This document shows, piece by piece, positions 25,710-34,649 of a stretch of DNA of 36,511 bases. The stretch is from Nitrososphaeraceae archaeon (GTDB taxonomy: Archaea; Thermoproteota; Nitrososphaeria; Nitrososphaerales; Nitrosopumilaceae). How positions within the stretch are numbered: position 1 is the first letter of the stretch; every line of letters begins with the position of its first letter. The notes under the pieces are model-generated. The model worked only from the letters and a program-made list of their open reading frames with translations. It was not told the DNA's origin and ran no database searches. Position numbers and translations under genes: made by a program. The stretch covers positions 1 to 36,511 of the forward strand of contig JAICOU010000010.1 of assembly GCA_025930495.1 (NCBI GenBank), given 5' to 3'.

Positions 25710-27648
25710 CTTTGAATTTAATCTCCTTTTCCAGTCTTTTTATTCTATCTCGGCATTCAATTGCACGCTCAAAATCTAATTCTTCTGAATATGTTTTCAT
25801 TTGAGATTCTAGTTCAATAATATCAGTAGCAAGATCGTGTATTGATTTTAGTTTAGATTCATCTAATGTTGTAACTTGCTCGGGAACTGATTTTATAATT
25901 GTCTGTGGAGTTATGTTATGCTCTTTGTTGTATTGTATTTGTTTTTCTTTGCGTCTTTTTGTTTCATCCATTGCATGAGACATTGATTTTGTAATGTTAT
26001 CGGCATACATAATTACCGAACCGTTTACATTTCTTGCAGCTCTTCCAAATGTTTGAATCAAGCTTGTAAAATTTCTCAGAAATCCTTCCTTGTCTGCATC
26101 TAAAATTGCAACTAGTGAAACCTCAGGAATATCCAAGCCCTCCCTTAACAAATTGATTCCAACTAGAACATCAAATTCTCCTAATCGTAATTGTCGAATT
26201 AATTCTGTTCTTTGCAATCCTTCTATTTCAGAGTGCATGTATCTCACCTTCACCTGTTTTTTTGAGAGATATTCAGCAAGGTCTTCAGCCATCCGCTTTG
26301 TCAGAGTGGTGACTAAAACACGCTCATTTTTGGCTACTCTTTTGGCAATTTCTTGAATTAAATCATCCATTTGGCTCTTTGTGGACCTAATCTCTACTGC
26401 TGGATCAAGTAATCCTGTAGGTCTTACTAGTTGCTCTGCTATTTGAGAGGATATTTTTTTCTCATATTCACTGGGAGTTGCAGATACAAAAATTGTATTT
26501 TTCAGATAACCCTCAAATTCTTCAAATTTTAATGGTCTGTTATCATATGCACTTGGCAGACGAAAACCATATGTCACTAGTTCCTTTTTTCTTGAATAGT
26601 CACCCTTGTACATTCCATGTAGTTGTGGCAAAGTAACATGTGATTCATCAATTACAAGTAGATAGTCATCTCCAAAAAAATCCATCAAACAAAACGCTTT
26701 CTCACCTGGTTGTCTTCCATCAAAATGCCTTGAATAATTTTCAATTCCTGAGCAATAACCCAACTCTTCTATCATCTCCAAATCATATTTTGTTCTCATA
26801 TCCAATCTTTGCTTTTCTAATTCATTTAGTTCGGGTAATCGTTTTTCTAGCTCGTCTTTAATTGAAAGTACAGCTTTTTCTCGAACATCTTTTGCAATCA
26901 AATAGTGTTTTGCAGGAAAAATTTTCATCTGAGTTACTTTGCGTTTTTCTTTAAGCGATATATTATCAAGCAGTGTGATTTTTTCTACGTCGTCACCAAA
27001 CATTGAAATTCGTACAATATCTTCAGAATATGCAGGTACAATATCTATCGTATCGCCCCTTACTCTGAAATTACCAGGAGCTACTTCAGTGTCATTTCTT
27101 TCATATCTTGCATCAACGAATTTTTTTATTAGTTCATTTCTTTTTATTACATCGCCGGCATTAATTGTGATTGCCAAGTCTTCCCAGTCCTGGGGATTGC
27201 CAAGTGAATAGATGCAAGATACAGTTGAGACAATAATCGTAGGGTCTCCAGAGAGCAACATTGCAGTTGCCTCTAATCGTAATTTTTCAATTTTTTCATT
27301 GATTTGTGTGTCTTTTTCAATATAGGTATCAGTTTGGGGCATATAGCTTTCAGGCTGATAATAATCATAATACGATACAAAATAACCCACGTTATTTTTG
27401 GGAAAAAACTGCTTTAATGCAGAATATAGTTGGGCAGCCAAAGTTTTGTTATGAGATATGACCAGTGTGTTTTTTCCAGTTCTTGCAATTACATTTGCAA
27501 TAGAAAATGTCTTTCCACTACCAGTTACGCCAAGTAATGTCTGAATTGTTTTCTTTTTTACACCTTCAACTAGGGCATCAATTGCTTGTGGCTGATCACC
27601 AGTAGGTTCAAACTCAGATACTAGTTCAAATTTATGAATTTGTTGCAA
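25696..27648 (-). CDS. uvrB: UvrB, excinuclease ABC helicase-like subunit
   Basis: A 650-residue protein with Walker A GVTGSGKT, the damage-probing beta-hairpin region YYDYYQPESYMPQTDTYIEK, the DESHV motif II, a helicase C-terminal half (GINLLREGLDIPEVSLVAILD, QTFGRAARN) and a C-terminal UVR domain (FERAIECRDRIKRLEKEI) that contacts UvrC. It verifies lesions and holds the pre-incision complex. The start is TTG at 27648. It is the first gene of uvrB-uvrA-uvrC, divergent from the cupredoxin gene at 27861 across a 212-bp gap. Confidence 0.96.
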   Translation of the reverse strand: MQQIHKFELVSEFEPTGDQPQAIDALVEGVKKKTIQTLLGVTGSGKTFSIANVIARTGKNTLVISHNKTLAAQLYSALKQFFPKNNVGYFVSYYDYYQPESYMPQTDTYIEKDTQINEKIEKLRLEATAMLLSGDPTIIVSTVSCIYSLGNPQDWEDLAITINAGDVIKRNELIKKFVDARYERNDTEVAPGNFRVRGDTIDIVPAYSEDIVRISMFGDDVEKITLLDNISLKEKRKVTQMKIFPAKHYLIAKDVREKAVLSIKDELEKRLPELNELEKQRLDMRTKYDLEMIEELGYCSGIENYSRHFDGRQPGEKAFCLMDFFGDDYLLVIDESHVTLPQLHGMYKGDYSRKKELVTYGFRLPSAYDNRPLKFEEFEGYLKNTIFVSATPSEYEKKISSQIAEQLVRPTGLLDPAVEIRSTKSQMDDLIQEIAKRVAKNERVLVTTLTKRMAEDLAEYLSKKQVKVRYMHSEIEGLQRTELIRQLRLGEFDVLVGINLLREGLDIPEVSLVAILDADKEGFLRNFTSLIQTFGRAARNVNGSVIMYADNITKSMSHAMDETKRRKEKQIQYNKEHNITPQTIIKSVPEQVTTLDESKLKSIHDLATDIIELESQMKTYSEELDFERAIECRDRIKRLEKEIKFKDGRK

Positions 27649-27860
27649 CAGTTACGATAATCCAAAACTGAACTTATAGCTAACTATCGTTAAGTAAAAA
27701 ACCACAGGTAAGCAGAAAATCATATCAAGTATCCAAAATACAATTCTATGAGGCGGTACGTTAGGTCAATGTCCAATGTGTAAGAAGAAAATAGAATTAA
27801 CAATACACCATCTCAAAGAATTGAGTATAGATATTAGAACGCCAATATCTTCAAAGACTG

Positions 27861-29333
27861 TTGAATCCAGTATCTAAAAAATCTACAGTTGTTCTGATTC
27901 TCGCATTACTTGTATGTTCATTACTTATCACTTTATTAGTTAACGAATCTGAAGCTGCCAAACCTCCAAAAGATCCAAAACCTCCAAAAGATCCAAAAGA
28001 TCCCAAACCTCCAAAAGATTCAAGTGATACAACACAAGGATCTCCAACTTCATCAAGTGCTAACAAAAGTAGACCACCTCCACAAATTTTAGGAGTTGGA
28101 TTATACCATATAGAACAATCCAATTCGGAAAATTCCTACTCCAATATGATTGTGTATGGAAAAGATAAACAGCATATAGGATTTGAAGATTACTTTCCAT
28201 ATAGTAGATATAGTGACAACACAGATCAAAAAAATTACGGTGTTTCTAAATATGATAAACGTGGTTACTATATCCCTTTCTCCAGAAATGTAAATCCATC
28301 ACCACTTTTCATTACACCTAATGAAGTGTTACAGATTCAAGTGCAATTAAAAGAACAATTTGCAAGTACAAAGATAGAACATCTGTCGTTATACATCGGA
28401 AACGGAAATGATACACCTGAATCATATCCTATTGAGTTAGTTTTTGATAAAGGACGAAAGTTACAAGTATTAGATCCTAAAAAAATTATCAAAAAGGTAA
28501 CTGTAAATAATTTTCTAGAGGGAGGTGCATATTGGATTAATTTTGACATGGTATTCCAAAAAGAGATCGGTCAGTCCAACATTTTCTTACAAACTTGGAA
28601 TGAACAAAAAAAACCCATACATGCATTGTTTGAAAATTCGTTAGATATATCAAAAAATACTTTTTCACATAATAACACTGTGTCGCTTACAGCAATAATA
28701 GATATCACAGATGGTGCATCATCGCCCATATGTAAAATAGATAACACATGTTTTTCTCCTAATAATGTATCAATTCTCAAAAATGGAATAGTTACATGGG
28801 TTAATCATGATTCACTTATTCATGATATTGCAGGAGGTGTCCCAAATAATCCCAATAATATATTTTATCTTATTCTCCAATCTAATGAATCGGTTCAAAA
28901 AATATTTGGATATTCTGGGATTTACCCATATTTCTGCTCATTGCATCCATGGATGAAAGGCAGTATAACTGTAGTTGACTCACACAACCATGTCAAAGGA
29001 TATGATTCTACTATACTACCCATAGTTGTTGCACACCATGGTTCAAACGGATATGTCATAATCGAACCAGACCAAAAAATAATTACATCTAAAAAGGATC
29101 TGGAAGTAATAATTTCAGGAAAAATACAAGAAAAAGATCCCCATAACGTTACAGTAATCATCATTCGGCCTGATGGAACCAGTATCCAGAGTGATGTGAT
29201 GACTACTAAAATGGGAGATTATTTGTTTCCTTCTCTACTAAATACAAAATGGCTTGATGGAGAATACACTATAATTGTCAACTATAAGAATACGGAGAAA
29301 GGACGAATAATGTTTTCCCTTTTTTCTAAATAA
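27861..29333 (+). CDS. secreted multidomain protein with a C-terminal-half cupredoxin domain
   Basis: A 490-residue exported protein. Residues 8-28 are a hydrophobic signal segment, followed by a Pro/Lys/Asp repeat (PPKDPK units, 35-53) and a Ser/Thr-rich spacer. An unrecognised region (about 75-270) precedes a cupredoxin domain (about 275-373) with copper ligands His321, Cys359, His362 and Met365 (YFCSLHPWM), and a beta-sandwich-like tail (about 395-490, DLEVIISGKIQEKD...). C-x5-CFSP at 291-299 matches the same motif in the cupredoxin at 20725. The start is TTG at 27861. Probably cell-surface electron transfer or copper binding; the large N-terminal region is unassigned. Confidence 0.8.
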   Translation: MNPVSKKSTVVLILALLVCSLLITLLVNESEAAKPPKDPKPPKDPKDPKPPKDSSDTTQGSPTSSSANKSRPPPQILGVGLYHIEQSNSENSYSNMIVYGKDKQHIGFEDYFPYSRYSDNTDQKNYGVSKYDKRGYYIPFSRNVNPSPLFITPNEVLQIQVQLKEQFASTKIEHLSLYIGNGNDTPESYPIELVFDKGRKLQVLDPKKIIKKVTVNNFLEGGAYWINFDMVFQKEIGQSNIFLQTWNEQKKPIHALFENSLDISKNTFSHNNTVSLTAIIDITDGASSPICKIDNTCFSPNNVSILKNGIVTWVNHDSLIHDIAGGVPNNPNNIFYLILQSNESVQKIFGYSGIYPYFCSLHPWMKGSITVVDSHNHVKGYDSTILPIVVAHHGSNGYVIIEPDQKIITSKKDLEVIISGKIQEKDPHNVTVIIIRPDGTSIQSDVMTTKMGDYLFPSLLNTKWLDGEYTIIVNYKNTEKGRIMFSLFSK

Positions 29334-29468
29334 ATCTAAATTATAATATTTTAATACATTATTTAATGAAATAGCAAAATCAGTCTCAAAAATTAATCCA
29401 AGACAATTGTGTTATTATGGCGCTTTTACTTGTTAAAATAGAATTTAAAGCAATGGTGATATTAGAAA

Positions 29469-30116
29469 TTACCATACAGGTTCATCAACCATGTGCAATC
29501 CATTTTCAGTTATCTCAAATCCCATAATTTTCAAAGTTTCTTGTGCAGTGGGAGAATTTTTCTTCAATATTTTTTCTGCCAAATCCATTCTACTTTCTGT
29601 ACGCACGTGTTGTCCAATTTTGTATTTTCCATAAAGTGTGTCAGGTGTGACTTTGATTACTGCAACACTATCTAAAACTCTCATAGTAGACTGAATCGGA
29701 TCATATCCTCCCTCAGGTTGATATTTTTTCATAAGACCGTTTAGTGCAAGTGTTTTTTCTTCTCTATCTGTTACTAATGATGCTTTACCCTTGATTACAA
29801 CACTAATGTACAATGTATCTGCAAGTGATGCATCTTTTGGATCTTCAAAGTAGGAAGGCAGAAACTCTAGTTCCCTATCAACTTCAAAACCAACTTTGTT
29901 ATTTCGATTGATATTATCAATTTTTTCACCTTTGGTATGAGAATGCATGTATATGGAATCATTTAGAAAAACAAAATTCATGGGAATTATCTGAGGGTAT
30001 CCATTCTCATCAATACTGGAAATTCGTCCAATATGCTCTTGATTCAAAAATTCTTGGATTTTTTGAAATGATTTGATTTGTAAAATTCCAACTAGCTGCA
30101 ACACGGTTATTTTCAT
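29469..30116 (-). CDS. pyridoxamine 5'-phosphate oxidase-fold flavoprotein
   Basis: A 215-residue split-barrel protein. HIGRISSIDENGYPQIIPMNF (about 28-48) and SIYMHSHTKGEKIDNINRNNKVGFEVD (about 54-80) match the flavin-binding part of the PPOX/NimA-like family, which includes F420- and FMN-dependent reductases and heme-binding members. The cofactor cannot be decided by eye. The C-terminal about 50 residues are helical. It is transcribed toward the 490-residue cupredoxin protein across a 135-bp A/T-rich gap with nothing else visible. Confidence 0.78.
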   Translation of the reverse strand: MKITVLQLVGILQIKSFQKIQEFLNQEHIGRISSIDENGYPQIIPMNFVFLNDSIYMHSHTKGEKIDNINRNNKVGFEVDRELEFLPSYFEDPKDASLADTLYISVVIKGKASLVTDREEKTLALNGLMKKYQPEGGYDPIQSTMRVLDSVAVIKVTPDTLYGKYKIGQHVRTESRMDLAEKILKKNSPTAQETLKIMGFEITENGLHMVDEPVW

Positions 30117-30176
30117 TAATAATATTATAAATCCAGATCATGAATCTCTAAAATACCAGTTGGTTAAAGAAAAATT

Positions 30177-30407
30177 ATGAATGATCCTTATCTAAACGAC
30201 CTAAAAAATGAGTTTAGAAAATATTCATCAGAACTAAAAATATTAAAGAAAAATCTCTTAAAATCAAATTCATCTGAAGAACAATCAAAAATTATAAAAA
30301 AAATAGACAATATTGCAAAAGAGATGGAAAAAAATCAAAGACAATCAGTCAGAGTAACAAAATCAAGATTAAAAGAAATGAGTAGATCAAAAAAGGCCTT
30401 CCAATAG
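30177..30407 (+). CDS. small basic coiled-coil protein; possible frameshift donor
   Basis: A 76-residue, strongly charged coiled-coil protein (LKNEFRKYSSELKILKKNL ... KIIKKIDNIAKEMEKNQ), starting at ATG 30177. No known domain. Its last codons contain A AAA AAG in the zero frame (30389-30395), the classic -1 slippery heptamer. A -1 slip there enters the frame of the next gene, which is open from 30386 onward. The gene may therefore make both this short product and a fusion, or the two may be one gene split by a poly-A length error. Confidence 0.65.
   Translation: MNDPYLNDLKNEFRKYSSELKILKKNLLKSNSSEEQSKIIKKIDNIAKEMEKNQRQSVRVTKSRLKEMSRSKKAFQ
30389..30395 (+). other. A AAA AAG slippery heptamer
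   Basis: Zero-frame codons are TCA AAA AAG GCC, so the heptamer is correctly phased for -1 slippage. The stop TAG follows at 30405-30407. After a -1 shift the reading continues as GGC CTT CCA ATA GGG AAC into the downstream gene. A weak stem GGAA-CAAAA-TTCC lies at 30408-30420. Confidence 0.6.
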
Positions 30408-30451
30408 GGAACAAAATTCCTAAAATACAGGATGAATATAGAGCAAGCAAA

Positions 30452-30877
30452 TTGGACGAAAGAGAAGAAGAACGATCAAGGGCAACAAATTTGGCACTTA
30501 AAGTTCTAGAAGAGTGGGGAACTAATTCAAGATTCATTTGGTTTAGAGAACTACATAGAATTACAGATATTGACAAAGGGTTACTAAGAAATATTCTCAA
30601 TGATTTGAAAAAATCAAAAGAAGTCAAAGAGATGCATGGGACAAATAACAGAATATTTTTTTGCCTAAGAAAATACTATACAAAATGCCACGACATAGAA
30701 TTTAGATTTAAAGGAAAACCAATAATGCTCAGAGATGGAAGCAAAGTCAAAATAATACAAGGTGAAACAAACTCCACAGCACGTACAAGAAAAAGATTAG
30801 AAAAACAACAAAAAAGACGACAAGTAAAATCATACACTAGAATGAAAAGCAGAAACAGACGACCACATAAATCATAA
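30452..30877 (+). CDS. basic winged-helix-like protein, start uncertain
   Basis: At least 141 residues. A helical region (ATNLALKVLEEWGTNSRFIWFRELHRITDIDKGLLRNILNDLKK) resembles a winged helix, followed by KPIMLRDGSKVKII and a very basic tail (RTRKRLEKQQKRRQ...), suggesting nucleic-acid binding. The nearest usable start is TTG 30452, yet the open frame extends back to 30386 with protein-like codons (GNKIPKIQDEYRASK) and no ATG or GTG. This fits either a -1 frameshift from the preceding gene, a non-standard start, or a sequence error. Confidence 0.6.
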   Translation: MDEREEERSRATNLALKVLEEWGTNSRFIWFRELHRITDIDKGLLRNILNDLKKSKEVKEMHGTNNRIFFCLRKYYTKCHDIEFRFKGKPIMLRDGSKVKIIQGETNSTARTRKRLEKQQKRRQVKSYTRMKSRNRRPHKS

Positions 30878-30888
30878 ATTAATCAGCA

Positions 30889-31113
30889 TTATGGATCTGC
30901 TTTTCTGCGCATAAAACTAAATTCGGCACGTTTTAGTTTTGCAGATTCTGCGACATCATCAGTCATATCATATAGATCATGTAGATCCAAATCAGAAGTT
31001 AGTTCATCCTCTTTTTGGTCTTCTAAATTCAATTCAATATTAGATAAAATACCGATATTTTCTTCTAGAATTTTTAGGCATTTTTTTATTGATTCAGGAA
31101 GTTCATCATCCAT
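30889..31113 (-). CDS. small acidic protein of unknown function
   Basis: A 74-residue acidic protein from ATG 31113 (MDDELPESIKKCLKILEENIGIL), with a Ser/Asp-rich middle and a basic C-terminal end (KLKRAEFSFMRRKADP). GGTGAT sits four bases upstream of this ATG as a ribosome-binding site, which favours it over the GTG at 31122. No known domain. It converges on the basic winged-helix-like gene with 11 bases between. Confidence 0.55.
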   Translation of the reverse strand: MDDELPESIKKCLKILEENIGILSNIELNLEDQKEDELTSDLDLHDLYDMTDDVAESAKLKRAEFSFMRRKADP

Positions 31114-31164
31114 TAATATCACCTAGAATTAGTATAGTAAATGATTTTCGATGTACAAGTGAAC

Positions 31165-32268
31165 TTATTTTTTTAGTTTTTCTCGCAGATAAGGCATAAC
31201 ATGACTTGCAAATTTGTCAATTGAGCCAAAGTAGTTTTTACCCCAGAATCTAATTACAAAGTGGTTTACACCAGCTTTCATGAAGCGCTCAAAGGTGGGA
31301 ATTATATCATCAGGAGTACCAACAGCAGTTGATGAACGAGCAATTTTATCAGGGATTTTTGTTGCAGCCTCTCTCATTTTGACAATCCAAGATTGATCAG
31401 ACATTGAATATTCTGTAAAGTATTTTACAAAATCAAATCCTTCAATTTCTTTAATACCGTGAACACGTAACACTTCGGGTTTGAACAAACTTACCTTTAC
31501 TGCTTCTTTCATTTTTGCCCAAGATTCTTCTGCATCTTCAGAAAAGTAGACGTCTATGTCCAGTGCATATTGGAAATTATCTTTTTCAGATTGAGTACGA
31601 TTATGTTTATTCATAGAATCTTTGATTTGCTTTGCATGATCTTCAAACAACTCTGGTGTGTAACCGATTGGCAACCACCCCTCTCCAAGTTTTCCAGTGA
31701 GTTCCAAAGTACGTGTACCACCTGATGCCATGTATGTTGGTGGATGAGGCTTTCTAATTGGTGGGGCTTGCAGACATGCACCTTCTAATTTGTAATATTT
31801 ACCATTATAATTTACAGTGTGATCAGGAGTAGAACCATACAAAATTTTGATTACTTGAATTTGTTCTTCCCATTTAGAAACTGGTTTTTCAAATGGAATA
31901 CAAAATTCTTTTAGATTTTGAGCCTCTCCTGCACCAATTCCTAAAATTGCTCTTCCTTTTGAAACTCTATCAAGTGTAATTGCAGCTAGTGCAATATTTG
32001 ACGGATGTCTTCTAATGGCATCAGTCACACATGTTCCCAATTCAACATTATTTGTAACTGCGGCAATTGCAGACAACATTACCCAAGGATCCAAAACAAT
32101 TGCGTTTTTCCATTGTGGGACATTTGTGTGATCCATATAGAAAATAGAGTCATAACCTGTTTTATCGGCAAGCATGCAAGCAGTTAAAATTTGATCTTCA
32201 GTGTATCCGGCTCGGGCAACATTTAATCCATTTTGAATACCGAATTTCAATGGTTTTTCAGTAATCAT
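31165..32268 (-). CDS. LLM-class (F420-dependent) oxidoreductase
   Basis: A luciferase-like TIM-barrel protein of 367 residues. Family marks are FGIQNGLNVARAGYTEDQ at the start, LGTCVTDAIRRHPSNIALAAITLD, GRAILGIGAGEAQNLKEF, and PTYMASGGTRTLELTGKLGEGWLP. The group includes F420-dependent methylenetetrahydromethanopterin reductase and glucose-6-phosphate dehydrogenase-like enzymes; the substrate is not evident. The ATG at 32268 is chosen over 32292 because homology begins here and a TATA-like TTATTTAT lies about 28 bases upstream, fitting a leaderless transcript. Confidence 0.82.
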   Translation of the reverse strand: MITEKPLKFGIQNGLNVARAGYTEDQILTACMLADKTGYDSIFYMDHTNVPQWKNAIVLDPWVMLSAIAAVTNNVELGTCVTDAIRRHPSNIALAAITLDRVSKGRAILGIGAGEAQNLKEFCIPFEKPVSKWEEQIQVIKILYGSTPDHTVNYNGKYYKLEGACLQAPPIRKPHPPTYMASGGTRTLELTGKLGEGWLPIGYTPELFEDHAKQIKDSMNKHNRTQSEKDNFQYALDIDVYFSEDAEESWAKMKEAVKVSLFKPEVLRVHGIKEIEGFDFVKYFTEYSMSDQSWIVKMREAATKIPDKIARSSTAVGTPDDIIPTFERFMKAGVNHFVIRFWGKNYFGSIDKFASHVMPYLREKLKK

Positions 32269-32367
32269 ACACTGAAACAACAATATCAGCATAAATAAGT
32301 TTAGTCAAAATAGCCAATTTTGTAGTTTATTAATAAAATAGAAAAAATGTAAAAATATAAGAATTTT

Positions 32368-33312
32368 TTACAGATTACCTGATTTAATATCTTGTAGACA
32401 CTTGATGATGTCTTCTTTGGAGATTGGAATTGGGTTTGGATCCAAGTGTCCTCTATCAGTCATTATAGTATCTGCCGCAACTGAAACATCAGCTTTTAGA
32501 TCAAGTTTGTCAAAACCTAGCTTTTTCATGGCTTCCTTGAATCTATCATAGAAGATGGATTTGTTATGCTTGTGTGCAACTGTAGTACAAGAAGACAAAG
32601 AATAACCATGTGGCACTCCTTCATTTGAGAAGACATATGATAATGCATGTCCAAGTGTAGTTGAACAGTTACCAAATCCAATACCAGATAACATTGAACC
32701 GTATGGATAGTTTTCTGGTTTGTCATTCATTATTGCATCATATAGAATCTCAAATGCTTGTTTACATAAGGTTCTTGTAAAGTCATTTCCAAGTTTGCTG
32801 TCATAACCTTCTGTTGCCTGAGCACATGCATCACAGACAGAATTTTTTATGACTTGTTCTGGAGTGCCGTCCATAAAATATGAATCCACTACAGCCATGT
32901 CAGCAAGAAATCTGTCTTCTCGCAACAATTTCTTTTTTCCATCAAATTTCAAAACGCAATACGTTGTCATTTCAGCTCCAGTTCCAAAAGTAGTTGGAAT
33001 TAAGATTTTCTCTTTTTTCATCTCTGGTGCAGCATATTTTACTACATCCATTGAACTACCTCCACCTAATCCAATTAGAGTAGAGGGATTTTTGTCTTTG
33101 AATTGTGAAATCACAGCGTTGACATCATCAATTGATGGTTCAGGTTTTACTTGATCATACAGCATATAGTCCTTAATTCCCATTTTGGCAAGCCATTTGT
33201 CAGAAAGTTCTGGAGGAACAGTCGTAACAACTAGGGCATTTTTTGGATATTCTGTTTCACCAAGTGCATTTTTTCCAAAATTGATAACTTTTGGAATACG
33301 TACTGTGTACAT
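32368..33312 (-). CDS. iron-containing alcohol dehydrogenase (candidate semialdehyde reductase)
   Basis: A 314-residue protein of the Fe-ADH/dehydroquinate-synthase-like superfamily: NAD-binding GLGGGSSMDVVKYAA (about residues 101-115), IPTTFGTGAEMTTYCV, and metal-ligand histidines in LGHALSYVFSNEGVPHGYSLS. It is shorter than bacterial Fe-ADHs (about 380). From memory, a Nitrosopumilus maritimus enzyme of this family is the malonic semialdehyde reductase of the 3-hydroxypropionate/4-hydroxybutyrate CO2-fixation cycle, with a paralogue for succinic semialdehyde. Assignment to either is inference. It is divergent from glycerate kinase and seems to share a TATA region with it. Confidence 0.8.
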   Translation of the reverse strand: MYTVRIPKVINFGKNALGETEYPKNALVVTTVPPELSDKWLAKMGIKDYMLYDQVKPEPSIDDVNAVISQFKDKNPSTLIGLGGGSSMDVVKYAAPEMKKEKILIPTTFGTGAEMTTYCVLKFDGKKKLLREDRFLADMAVVDSYFMDGTPEQVIKNSVCDACAQATEGYDSKLGNDFTRTLCKQAFEILYDAIMNDKPENYPYGSMLSGIGFGNCSTTLGHALSYVFSNEGVPHGYSLSSCTTVAHKHNKSIFYDRFKEAMKKLGFDKLDLKADVSVAADTIMTDRGHLDPNPIPISKEDIIKCLQDIKSGNL

Positions 33313-33330
33313 AAATCAGAGGCATCATTG

Positions 33331-33344
33331 ATTATTATTATATC
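33331..33344. promoter_or_regulatory. shared central TATA region of a divergent promoter
   Basis: ATTATTATTATATC lies in the middle of the 55-bp gap between two divergent ATGs. Its centre is about 26 bases from the Fe-ADH start (33312) and about 29 from the glycerate kinase start (33368), the right spacing for leaderless transcripts in both directions. No ribosome-binding sites precede either ATG. Confidence 0.45.
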
Positions 33345-33367
33345 TTGCAGTAAGAGAAAATTAGCAT

Positions 33368-34645
33368 ATGATTATTCAGAATTATGAAGATTTAGCAACA
33401 TCAGATAAAAAAAGAGAATGTTTGGAGATTTTGGAGGCAGGATTAAAAGCTGCAGAGCCAGAGAACATCATACCAAAATTTGTCACTCCAGAAGAAATTA
33501 AAATTGATGGAAAAATTCTCAAACTACAAGGCTTTTCAAATATTTACACAGTAGCATTTGGAAAAGCAGGTGATTCTATGACGAGGGCATTAAATGCAAT
33601 TATTCCAATTAAAAGTGGAATCATAGTAATTCCAAAGGGTTCTAAATCAAAGATAAAAGGCAAAAAATTCCAGATTTTTAATTCTGGACATCCAAAACCA
33701 GATCAAACAAGCATAAAGGCTGCAAAAGAGGTGACAAAATTTCTTCAAAATAGAAGAGATGGGGAATTGGTAATTTTTCTTGTTTCAGGTGGAGGATCGT
33801 CATTACTTGCCATTCCAGATGACATAACATTAGATGATAAAATCTATGTAACCAATCTATTGTTAAAATCAGGAGCCAACATTCAAGAATTTAATTGCAT
33901 TAGAAAGCATTTATCAAAAATAAAAGGAGGCAAACTAGTTGAAAACATCAAATGTCACGGAATTGGACTTGTTATGTCAGATGTTGAAGGAGATGATCTT
34001 TCATCTATTGCATCAGGAACAACATACATGGATAACACCACTTTTCTGGATGCACTAAATATAATCAACAAATACAAATTAAAAAATAAAATCCCGTTAG
34101 AAATTCTACAAATACTTGAAGATGGATTTAAAGGAAAAATTCCCGAAACCCCAAAAAAAGCAAAGATAGAAAATTACATTATTGCAAACAACAGAGATTG
34201 TTTAAAAGCAATGGAAGTCAAAGCCAAAGAACTTGGATACAAAGTAAAAACAATCCAAGTATTTGGCAACATAAAAGATGCTACAAAAACAATTATGGAA
34301 AACATATCAGAAGAGCAAAAAAGTTGCCTCATTTTCGGTGGCGAAACTACAGTTGAAGTTATTGGAAAAGGATCAGGAGGAAGAAATCAAGAATTAGTTT
34401 TAAGAATTTTAAAGAATTCACAAAATTTAAAAAAAATGATCATCTCATCAATGGGAACAGATGGAATAGATGGAAATACATTTTTTGCAGGAGCCATAAC
34501 AGAAAACATCAAAATAGATGAATCAATAATCAAAGAATTCTTAAAAAACAGCGACTCTGGAAGGTTTTTTCAAAAACAAAAAAACAACATCAGAACAGAT
34601 TTTACTCATACAAATCTGATGGACATTGGGGTAATATTGAAATAA
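33368..34645 (+). CDS. glycerate 2-kinase (DUF4147/MOFRL family)
   Basis: A 425-residue protein of the glycerate kinase type long mis-named hydroxypyruvate reductase. Motifs are VAFGKAGDSMTRAL, NSGHPKPDQTS, FLVSGGGSSLLA, CIRKHLSKIKGGKL, VMSDVEGDDLSSIASG and the C-terminal MOFRL part GGETTVEVIGKGSGGRNQELV followed by SMGTDGIDG. It phosphorylates D-glycerate to 2-phosphoglycerate, joining lower glycolysis/gluconeogenesis. Length is normal. Starts at ATG 33368 with a TATA element at leaderless spacing. Confidence 0.88.
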   Translation: MIIQNYEDLATSDKKRECLEILEAGLKAAEPENIIPKFVTPEEIKIDGKILKLQGFSNIYTVAFGKAGDSMTRALNAIIPIKSGIIVIPKGSKSKIKGKKFQIFNSGHPKPDQTSIKAAKEVTKFLQNRRDGELVIFLVSGGGSSLLAIPDDITLDDKIYVTNLLLKSGANIQEFNCIRKHLSKIKGGKLVENIKCHGIGLVMSDVEGDDLSSIASGTTYMDNTTFLDALNIINKYKLKNKIPLEILQILEDGFKGKIPETPKKAKIENYIIANNRDCLKAMEVKAKELGYKVKTIQVFGNIKDATKTIMENISEEQKSCLIFGGETTVEVIGKGSGGRNQELVLRILKNSQNLKKMIISSMGTDGIDGNTFFAGAITENIKIDESIIKEFLKNSDSGRFFQKQKNNIRTDFTHTNLMDIGVILK

Positions 34646-34649
34646 ATTT

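Noticed and set aside
27776-27877. 33-codon frame before the 490-residue cupredoxin gene, with CPMC just upstream of its ATG
   Set aside because: The first Cys pair is cut by the start codon, it overlaps the next gene, and there is no ribosome-binding site or recognisable fold. Could be a remnant of a zinc-ribbon gene but cannot be supported.
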